From Halobacteriales archaeon (GTDB lineage Archaea > Halobacteriota > Halobacteria > Halobacteriales > SKSH01): a stretch of DNA of 13,535 bases. Shown here piece after piece: positions 5,133 through 11,286 of the stretch (position 1 is its first letter; each line of letters starts with the position of its first letter). The DNA lies in contig SKSH01000133.1 of the NCBI GenBank assembly GCA_007118075.1, positions 1-13,535 of the forward strand, read 5' to 3'. The translations under genes were made by a program, and so were the position numbers. The notes under the pieces are model-generated. The model had not been told where the DNA came from, did not search any database, and was given only the letters and a program-made list of their open reading frames with translations.

Positions 5133-7475
5133 TCATTCCGGTTCGTAACGGCTCGAGACCACCTCGTGGATTCGATCGGCGGTAACCTCCCCGACACCCT
5201 CTACCTCAAGCAATTCCTCACGGGATGCGGTCATGACCTGTACCACCGAACCGAGGGATTCGAGCAAGGTGCGGGCAGTGACTGGTCCAATCTCGGCGAT
5301 GGATGAGACCACGTACTCCTGTTGTTCCCACAACGTCCGCGCGTGCTTGTCACCATGAGCACTCACGCGCCGACCGCCATCGCGCTGTTCGCGACTGGCC
5401 ATGGCTACCAGCAGTTCCCTGGTCTCATCAATATCGTTCGTCTGGAGTACACTCACACCAAAGTCACTCACCAGACTCGCGATCGCCCCTCGGATCGCGG
5501 CCGGATTGATGTTCCGCCGTTCATAGAGCCGATCCCCTTCGATGATGACCACCGGCCGTTCGTAGGCGGCGGTAAGACGACTCACCTGGTCGAAGAGATC
5601 ACGATCACCGCCGAGAAGGCTGTCGAGAAAGTCATCGACGGTCTTGCGCTCGACGGCGACCCGGTCACTGAGGATGTAGTCACCGACATCGAGGGTCTCA
5701 AGAGCGAGCTCGATGTCGTCTCGCCGGGAGAGCTCTCGACCGATCGCAGCATCGAGCTCTCGTTGATCGACGATGATCGATACGGCGACGTCGTCCGATA
5801 CATCTGCTGTGGTGGTGTCTTCAGCCTCATCGCCCACGAATGAGAAGAGTGATTCTTGATCCGCCGCCCGGCGACTGGCTGCCTCTGCGCGGGCCCGGAC
5901 CTCGTCATCCTGTAGCAGCTCGATCTCGAGGTCATCCGCAACCTCCTTCAGTGCGCGGATGTCTTGGCTCATCCGCCGTTCCTGGTGTCTGGCACGCCAG
6001 TAGAAGGCCTCATCTCTGGTCCCCTTGGCGATCAAGACGGCCACCCGTCCTGGTGCTTGGCGACCGGTACGACCACGTCGCTGAATCGTTCGAATGGCCG
6101 TCGAAACAGGCTCGAAGAACAGCACAAGGTCGACCTCGGGAACATCGAGACCCTCCTCACCGACCGAGGTCGAGACTAATACCTCGAATTCCCCACGCCT
6201 CAATGCCTCGATCGTCTCGCGTTGCTCTCGCTGGTTCATCCCTTCGCTCATCTCCTTGTCGGTCTGTCCGACGAACTTGCGGGTATCGAAGTGCCCACCG
6301 AGGAAAGTCGTCAGCTGCTCTGCGGTATCTCTCGATTCCGTGAAGATCAACACGCGTTTTCCACCCTTGATACCGAGCGTCTCTGCGAGCTGGATGCGTA
6401 CCTGTCTGAACTTCGGATGAATCTCGTCGTACTCACGAGCGAGCGCGATTGCCTCGCGGATGCGAGGATCGGAGATGAGGCGTTGATCCGCCTTCGATGC
6501 CCCAGATGATCGAGCTGCTTCATGGCGACGTTCGAAGTAACGTTGAAGCGACTCGACACTCTGCGTCTCCGCTAGTTTGAGAGCTCGCCTGAGCTTCATC
6601 ACCTCCGCGTGGAGTGAGAGGCCGAGATAGGCATCTCGATCACCTGTCTCAAGGCGCTGTTGGAGCTTCGCTCGGATGGCATCGAGATCGCGCTGTGAAC
6701 AGTCAGCGGAGGTGGTTGTACTCACCCCCATGTCGGCGAGTTGTTCGAGCCGGTTCTCGATCACCTCGACGAGCTTGTTTCGGATCTGTTGGATGTCCTC
6801 GGTCAGTTCGACCTCGATCGTGTCGATGGCCGTTTCATGCGTGTACGGCTCGACATCTGGATCTTCTTCAGTTCGAACCTCGATGGCAGCGATCCCCAAC
6901 TGCTCACAGACCGCGATGATCTCCTCACGATCGCTCCCAGGAGAGGCGCTCATGCCGGTTACGAGTGGCTCGGTCGCCATGTCGTGATACCGCTCGGCGA
7001 TGAACGCGTAGGGATATGAACCACCCGTCCGGTGGCACTCATCGATGGTGAGATGGACGACCTCATCGAGGTCGATTCGTCCGCCGACGAGATCGTTCTC
7101 GACCACCTGCGGAGTCGCCATGATAACCCTGGCATCTTCCCATTCCTGTGCCCGATCATCCGGCCTGGTCTCACCGGTGTAGGTGATGATCTCGTCGTCT
7201 GGGATGGTGAGTGCCTCCTGGTAGAAACTAGCGTGTTGGCTCACCAGCGGTTTGGTCGGCGCGAGCATCAACGCCTTACCGGGCCCGGCAGCCAGCCGTG
7301 ACGCGGTGACGAGCAGACTGATCGTCGTCTTCCCGAGGCCGGTTGGGAGACAGACGAGCGTGTGATTTTCGAGGGCTCGATCGGCCATCTCGATCTGATA
7401 GGTGCGCCGCTCGAGGAGTCCTTCCTCGATCAACTCGTGTTCGATCATCTCGGCCGATGTGGCCGCCGCCGTCAT
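5133..7475 (-). CDS. hef: Hef helicase-nuclease (FANCM/XPF-like fork repair protein)
   Basis: Hef unwinds and cuts stalled or branched replication forks; it joins an SF2 helicase to an XPF/ERCC4 nuclease. The protein has 780 residues. Helicase half: PTGLGKT Walker A (44-50), DECH (145-148), MSASPG motif III (175-180), a thumb-like insert (about 225-350), FTESRDTAEQL (378-388), TSVGEEGLDVP (436-446) and QRRGRTGR motif VI (465-472). An acidic linker (about 520-565) carries QESLFSF (540-546), a PIP-like motif. Nuclease half: DQRE (570-573), LDVGDYILSDRVAVERK with the catalytic ERK at 609-611, then a tandem helix-hairpin-helix (IAEIGPVTARTLLESLG; LLEVEGVGEVTADRI). All nuclease metal-site residues appear present, so it is probably active. 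It starts at the ATG at 7475 with a TTAA box 30 nt upstream, so it may have its own promoter 58 nt after the dolichol-kinase gene. Confidence 0.97.
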   Translation of the reverse strand: MTAAATSAEMIEHELIEEGLLERRTYQIEMADRALENHTLVCLPTGLGKTTISLLVTASRLAAGPGKALMLAPTKPLVSQHASFYQEALTIPDDEIITYTGETRPDDRAQEWEDARVIMATPQVVENDLVGGRIDLDEVVHLTIDECHRTGGSYPYAFIAERYHDMATEPLVTGMSASPGSDREEIIAVCEQLGIAAIEVRTEEDPDVEPYTHETAIDTIEVELTEDIQQIRNKLVEVIENRLEQLADMGVSTTTSADCSQRDLDAIRAKLQQRLETGDRDAYLGLSLHAEVMKLRRALKLAETQSVESLQRYFERRHEAARSSGASKADQRLISDPRIREAIALAREYDEIHPKFRQVRIQLAETLGIKGGKRVLIFTESRDTAEQLTTFLGGHFDTRKFVGQTDKEMSEGMNQREQRETIEALRRGEFEVLVSTSVGEEGLDVPEVDLVLFFEPVSTAIRTIQRRGRTGRQAPGRVAVLIAKGTRDEAFYWRARHQERRMSQDIRALKEVADDLEIELLQDDEVRARAEAASRRAADQESLFSFVGDEAEDTTTADVSDDVAVSIIVDQRELDAAIGRELSRRDDIELALETLDVGDYILSDRVAVERKTVDDFLDSLLGGDRDLFDQVSRLTAAYERPVVIIEGDRLYERRNINPAAIRGAIASLVSDFGVSVLQTNDIDETRELLVAMASREQRDGGRRVSAHGDKHARTLWEQQEYVVSSIAEIGPVTARTLLESLGSVVQVMTASREELLEVEGVGEVTADRIHEVVSSRYEPE

Positions 7476-7500
7476 ACTGACTGACTGTAGCGCCTGATGT

Positions 7501-7510
7501 GGGTTAACCC
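7501..7510 (-). promoter_or_regulatory. Predicted core promoter of hef; perfect palindrome GGGTTAACCC
   Basis: The ten bases form a perfect palindrome centred 30 nt before the hef ATG and contain the TTAACCC core seen upstream of hel308 and mdh. It probably supplies a TATA-like element inside the 58-nt gap after the dolichol-kinase gene, letting hef be transcribed separately. The symmetry might also bind a dimeric regulator, but that is speculation. Confidence 0.5.
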
Positions 7511-7533
7511 TTCCCTCCCCTCGATCTATCGGC

Positions 7534-8109
7534 TCACAGGATGGTTGGTCCGTAGGCCATCACGAGATAGGCACTCACTGCAGCACCGATAGGAATTGTG
7601 AGATTGTCATCGATCACATAGCCCTTGATGACCGGTTTGACCCCGTCAGCGATGGTGGCGACGAATGCTGCGGCAACGGCAGCAAGTGGATCGAGGAACC
7701 ACCATCCGAGCGCGAGACAGACAACGAACATTACCAAAAGCACATGTGGGCGTTTGACTCGCCGTAATTCGCCCGTGCTGAGCAATCCGGAGATTGGATC
7801 TCCGATGGTCAGCATCAGGATCGCTGGGATAGCGATGTTTGGCTCGAAGACCAGTCCTACCCCACCACCAGCGAGGACGTAGAGGGCATATCCAGCGAGA
7901 TACTCTTCCTCGTAAGAACGAATCATCCGATTGATGAACGGAGGTTCGATGCCAGCGAGGAGTCGGCTTGCTTCGATGGCCAATGCCAGGACGATCCCCA
8001 TTGCGAGAACCAGCCTGACCTGGTTCCAAGAGAGGATATCGAGAAGATAGGCCGCTGGAATCAAGGAACCGCTAGCATGGACGAGTCTCCGTGATATCTC
8101 ACGGCCCAT
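7534..8109 (-). CDS. Dolichol kinase-like membrane protein (CTP-dependent polyprenol/lipid kinase family)
   Basis: A 191-residue integral membrane protein with about six hydrophobic segments (for example 15-25, 32-52, 72-88, 92-108, 122-138, 142-155 and the C-terminus). Conserved features of the SEC59/DGK1/VTE5 CTP-dependent kinases are visible: an N-terminal RRLVHASGSLIP, a GDPISGLL motif (103-110) and IDDNLTIPIGAA (166-177) near the end. In archaea such enzymes would phosphorylate dolichol or a related isoprenoid, feeding the dolichyl-phosphate sugar carriers used in protein N-glycosylation, or another lipid alcohol; the substrate cannot be told from sequence. Its ATG directly follows the glyS TAG (TAGATG), with a GAGGG 10 nt upstream as a weak ribosome site, so it is the last gene of the CBS-glyS operon. 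Confidence 0.88.
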   Translation of the reverse strand: MGREISRRLVHASGSLIPAAYLLDILSWNQVRLVLAMGIVLALAIEASRLLAGIEPPFINRMIRSYEEEYLAGYALYVLAGGGVGLVFEPNIAIPAILMLTIGDPISGLLSTGELRRVKRPHVLLVMFVVCLALGWWFLDPLAAVAAAFVATIADGVKPVIKGYVIDDNLTIPIGAAVSAYLVMAYGPTIL

Positions 8110-9900
8110 CTACGAGTTTCCCTCGCGGTCGACCGCCTCTGTGTTAGCTGCGACCGCTTCGAAGCTCATCTCACCCGACCGAAGCGACCTGAGGACCTCG
8201 GGGACCTCGACCATCTCGACGCGGATCTGCTTCGTGCTGTCGCGGTCTCGGAGGGTCACGGTGTCGTCCTCGAGCGTGCGATGATCGACCGTCAGGCAGA
8301 ACGGGGTCCCGATCTCGTCCTGGCGTCGGTAGCGTCTGCCGATTGCTCCACGCTCATCGTACGTGATTGGCAAGCCCGCAGAGGCGAGCCGGTCGGCGAG
8401 TGCTCGAGCACGTTCGGGTAGTCCATCGGCATCGACGAGCGGGAACACCCCTGCCACGTTGGGGGAGACCGTGGGTGGGAGTTCGAGGTATGCCCGCGGT
8501 TCACCGTCGACGACGTCCTCATGGAAGTTGTGTTCGAGCAATGTGTACACGAGACGATCGATCCCGAATGCCGGCTCGGTGACGTGTGGCATGATGTGTT
8601 CGCCAGACTCGGTGACGGTTTCGACGGTGTACCCGGTGGTTTCGAGTGCAATCTCGTGGGTCTCGCCAGCGGCCTCGATGGTCACGGCATCACCTGTTTC
8701 GAACGCGTTTGGATTTGTTTCAACGAGGGCTTCGAGAGCACTCGCGATGTCCGCTGCTGCTGCGCCGTACTCAGGTCCGAGCATGGCCATATCCGGATCG
8801 ACCGTCGCTCGCTCGACGGTCACTGGCTCGTCGTATGGCTTGAAGACCGTGTACGAGCCATCGCTGTACTCGTGATGTTTGTTCAGGTCGTAATTGGTCC
8901 GGTATGCGAACCCAGCAAGTTCGATCCAGTCATCGTCGAGGTATGCCTCAGCATCCCAGCAATCGGCAGCATAATGCGCCCGCTCACCAGGGAGATGCTG
9001 TCGGAATCGAAGCTTGGCAGGGTCGACACCGATCTCGTGAAACCAGGTCGTTGCGACTCCGAGGTAGTAGGCGATCCAGGGGTTATCGATGATCCCGCCA
9101 TCGACTGCCTCTGCAACGGTCAATCGACGATGCTCACCATCGCCCTCTTGTGCTTCGACCGGATACAGTTCAAGTTCGACAGCAGCGACCGCCCCAAGCG
9201 GGGGTTCGTCCTCCTCTGGATCATAAAAGAGCTCAAGTTCGGCCTGGGTCATCTCCCTGACCCTGATGATCGCTCGCCTGGGACTGATCTCGTTCCGATA
9301 GGCTGGACCGATTTGAACGGCTCCAAAGGGAAGGTCCCCCCGAGCGTACTCGAGGAGACGTGGGAAGTCGACGATTGTACCTTGGGCGGTCTCGGGCCGG
9401 AGATATCCTGGTTCACCCTTACCGGGACCGATGGCCGTCGAGAACATCAGGTTGAACTCGCCTACGGAGATCCCTTGCAGGGAATCGCCACAGGAGCGAC
9501 AGCTGATATCGAGCTCGTCGATGAGTGACTCGAGCGCACTAGCAGAGAGTCCCTCTGCGTCCTCGACCTCACCGGTCCCCTCCACGAGGTGATCTGCCCG
9601 ATAGGACGTCTCGCAGGTGGGACATTCGATCACCCAGTCGGTGAAGTCATCGAGATGACCGGATGCCTCAAACACCGGTTCGGGGATGATCGTCGGCGAC
9701 TGGATCTCCATGTGACCCTCCTCATGGGCGAACCGCTCTCGCCAGCGCTGTTCGACATTTCGTTTCAACGCCGCTCCTACGGGTCCATAGGTCCAGAACC
9801 CGGCGACACCACCATAGGGTTCGTTCGCGGCGAAGAAGAAGCCACGTCGCTTGGCGAGTTCGGTGACGCGGGCTAAGCGGTGCTCGTCATCGTCAGTCAT
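8110..9900 (-). CDS. glyS: Glycyl-tRNA synthetase (class II, archaeal/eukaryotic alpha2 type)
   Basis: Charges tRNA-Gly with glycine using ATP, in the cytoplasm. The protein has 596 residues. Visible in order: RRGFFFAANEPYGGVAGFWTYGP (from 18), a zinc-ribbon insertion with CPTC (93-96) and CRSC (134-137), LRPETAQG (167-174), motif 2 with AYRNEISPR (200-208) and the REMTQAELE segment, motif 3 GIDRLVYTLLE (446-456), and a C-terminal anticodon-binding domain (NVAGVFPLVDADGL; YDERGAIGRRYRRQDEIGTP). The open frame extends 51 nt further, but the ATG at 9900 (MTDDDEHRLA) overlaps the CBS gene stop in ATGACTGA and gives the normal N-terminus. It is the middle gene of a three-gene operon. The call is secure. 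The symbol is sometimes written glyQS or gly1. Confidence 0.97.
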   Translation of the reverse strand: MTDDDEHRLARVTELAKRRGFFFAANEPYGGVAGFWTYGPVGAALKRNVEQRWRERFAHEEGHMEIQSPTIIPEPVFEASGHLDDFTDWVIECPTCETSYRADHLVEGTGEVEDAEGLSASALESLIDELDISCRSCGDSLQGISVGEFNLMFSTAIGPGKGEPGYLRPETAQGTIVDFPRLLEYARGDLPFGAVQIGPAYRNEISPRRAIIRVREMTQAELELFYDPEEDEPPLGAVAAVELELYPVEAQEGDGEHRRLTVAEAVDGGIIDNPWIAYYLGVATTWFHEIGVDPAKLRFRQHLPGERAHYAADCWDAEAYLDDDWIELAGFAYRTNYDLNKHHEYSDGSYTVFKPYDEPVTVERATVDPDMAMLGPEYGAAAADIASALEALVETNPNAFETGDAVTIEAAGETHEIALETTGYTVETVTESGEHIMPHVTEPAFGIDRLVYTLLEHNFHEDVVDGEPRAYLELPPTVSPNVAGVFPLVDADGLPERARALADRLASAGLPITYDERGAIGRRYRRQDEIGTPFCLTVDHRTLEDDTVTLRDRDSTKQIRVEMVEVPEVLRSLRSGEMSFEAVAANTEAVDREGNS

Positions 9901-10747
9901 GGATGGCACGCAGCAGATCCATGTCGCGAACGATCCCGGTGAGATCGTCACCGGTGAGGAGTGGTAGCTGTTCGATGTCGCGTTGGAGCATGACCTGTGC
10001 CACCTTCGAGACGGTCGTGTTCTTCGTGGTCGTCTCGATTTCGGTCGTCATATAGTCCCTGACCGGGTCATCTGGGATTTCGACATACCGCGTAGGGAGA
10101 TACCGGTTCCCGACGGCTTTGATCCCCTCCCAGGCCCAATCCGAATCCTGTGCAGCGATGCTGTCACCGGTCCCTTCTTCACCGACGACGACGCGCGCCT
10201 CCTCCAGGATGTCCACCTCGGTGACGATCCCGGTCATCTCACCTTCGTCATCGAGGACGACGAGGTACGGGACATCGGCGAGATAGAGCTGGCGTTGGAC
10301 CGTCGGCAATGGAGATTCCTCATACGTCGCGATGACCTCACGAGTGGCGAGTGGACCGACCTTCTCATCACCACCAGGGCTGGTACCCTCGGCCAGTGTC
10401 CGGATGAGATCGGTCACCGTGACGATCCCTTCGAGCTGCCCATCGACGACCGGTACCCGTCGATCACCGGTCGAGAGCATATGTTCGGCGAGCTCGACGA
10501 GTGAGAGCTCAGCGGATACTCCTGGTACCTCCTCAAGGATGAGCGCCAGTTGGTCCTCTTCAGGCTGTTCGATCAGGCTTTCCCGTGAGACGAGTCCTCT
10601 GAACTCTTCACCTTCGTCGGTGTGCTTGACCACCGGAACTGATGAGAACCGACGCTCTTGGAGGTGTTCGAGGGCGTCATCCCGTGTCCCGGGGAGTTCG
10701 ACGGTGACGACATCCTCCCGAGGCGTCATGACGTCGGCAACTTGCAT
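9893..10747 (-). CDS. Four-CBS-domain protein (predicted adenosyl-ligand sensor)
   Basis: A 284-residue soluble protein made almost wholly of CBS domains, four in two Bateman pairs: about 1-60 (VADVMTPREDVVTVELPGT, FSSVPVVKH), 65-120 (RRVPVVDGQLEGIVTVTDLI), 130-185 (VPYLVVLDDEGEMTGIVTEVDIL) and 225-284 (VRDYMTTEIETTT, QLPLLTGDDLTGIVRDMDLL). Each ends in the usual G(I/L)V(S/T)xxDLL-type signature. CBS pairs bind AMP, ATP, SAM or similar ligands, so a sensing role is likely; no catalytic domain is attached. It overlaps glyS by 8 nt and is the first gene of the operon, which suggests a link with translation or adenylate state, but the target is unknown. GGTGAT directly touches the ATG, too close to be a normal Shine-Dalgarno site; a weak TATA-like CTACAAG lies about 28 nt upstream. 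Confidence 0.92.
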   Translation of the reverse strand: MQVADVMTPREDVVTVELPGTRDDALEHLQERRFSSVPVVKHTDEGEEFRGLVSRESLIEQPEEDQLALILEEVPGVSAELSLVELAEHMLSTGDRRVPVVDGQLEGIVTVTDLIRTLAEGTSPGGDEKVGPLATREVIATYEESPLPTVQRQLYLADVPYLVVLDDEGEMTGIVTEVDILEEARVVVGEEGTGDSIAAQDSDWAWEGIKAVGNRYLPTRYVEIPDDPVRDYMTTEIETTTKNTTVSKVAQVMLQRDIEQLPLLTGDDLTGIVRDMDLLRAIHD

Positions 10748-10767
10748 ATCACCTTTAATCCCCCTCA

Positions 10768-10780
10768 GGGTCTTGTAGGC
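10768..10780 (-). promoter_or_regulatory. Possible weak core promoter of the CBS-glyS-dolichol kinase operon
   Basis: The minus strand reads GCCTACAAGACCC, with the AT-rich part 24-31 nt before the ATG at 10747. It is less AT-rich than the other boxes and is listed mainly for its position and its shared ACCC ending. An ATTAAAGG nearer the ATG is too close to serve as a TATA box for this start. Confidence 0.3.
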
Positions 10781-10820
10781 TACGAACGCTCCCGCAGGAT
10801 GGGAGGTCGAGGACCGACCG

Positions 10821-10831
10821 GCTTTTTGTCC
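10821..10831 (+). promoter_or_regulatory. Predicted core promoter of the PPC gene and polC
   Basis: GCTTTTTGTCC has its T-rich core 25-29 nt before the ATG at 10852, the spacing for a leaderless transcript. It is the only AT-rich stretch in the PPC side of the 104-nt divergent gap and would drive the overlapping PPC and polC genes together. Confidence 0.42.
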
Positions 10832-10851
10832 AGCCCGTCCAGTGATGGGAT

Positions 10852-11286
10852 ATGCAGTACCGCGAGGTTCAGACCGATCGCTCGTACGTCATTAGATTGA
10901 CTCACGGCGGCGATTGGCGTGGTCAACTCGAGGATTTCGCTGAGGATACGAACATCGAGGCTGGTTGGTTCGTGGGTCTCGGTGCGGTGAAGGAGGCTGA
11001 GCTCTGGTACTATGATCAGTCTGTAGGGAAGTACGAACCGTTCGACGTCAACGAACCGATGGAGGTGGCCAGTTGTATGGGCAATCTCTCACTCCTCGAC
11101 GGTGCGGTGTTTGCACACACCCACGCCGTGTTGAGCGATCCAGCTGGTCGGTCGGTCGCCGGTCATCTCAATCGAGCCGAGGTGTTCGCTGGCGAGGTGA
11201 TCCTTCACGCCTTCGAGGAGCCTATCGAGCGGGTACCAGATGCCGACACGGACCTCGATCTCTGGGACCTACCACATGGCGGCTGA
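10852..11286 (+). CDS. PPC/DUF296 domain DNA-binding-type protein
   Basis: A 144-residue stand-alone PPC (plants and prokaryotes conserved) domain. Typical family features: GGDWRGQLEDFAEDTNIEAG (19-38) followed by WFVGLGAVKEAELWYYD (39-55), EVASCMGNLSLLDG (71-84), HTHAVLSD with His89 and His91, GHL with His105, then AEVFAGEVILHAFEEP. The three histidines match the metal site of prokaryotic PPC trimers. In plants the domain works with AT-hooks; here there is no AT-hook, so direct DNA binding is uncertain despite the usual family name. It ends in an acidic tail. It overlaps the start of polC by 11 nt, so the two are cotranscribed, which puts this uncharacterised protein with the replicative polymerase. 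It is divergent from the CBS gene. Confidence 0.9.
   Translation: MQYREVQTDRSYVIRLTHGGDWRGQLEDFAEDTNIEAGWFVGLGAVKEAELWYYDQSVGKYEPFDVNEPMEVASCMGNLSLLDGAVFAHTHAVLSDPAGRSVAGHLNRAEVFAGEVILHAFEEPIERVPDADTDLDLWDLPHGG

Noticed and set aside
8521..9528. 335-codon open frame on the plus strand opposite glyS
   Set aside because: It is a shadow of the GC-rich glyS reading frame. Its product is Cys/Trp/Val-rich without domain motifs, while the minus strand holds all class II synthetase motifs.
9901..9951. 17-codon extension of glycyl-tRNA synthetase
   Set aside because: It lies inside the CBS gene and has no similarity to the synthetase N-terminus; the ATG at 9900 overlapping the CBS stop is typical operon spacing.
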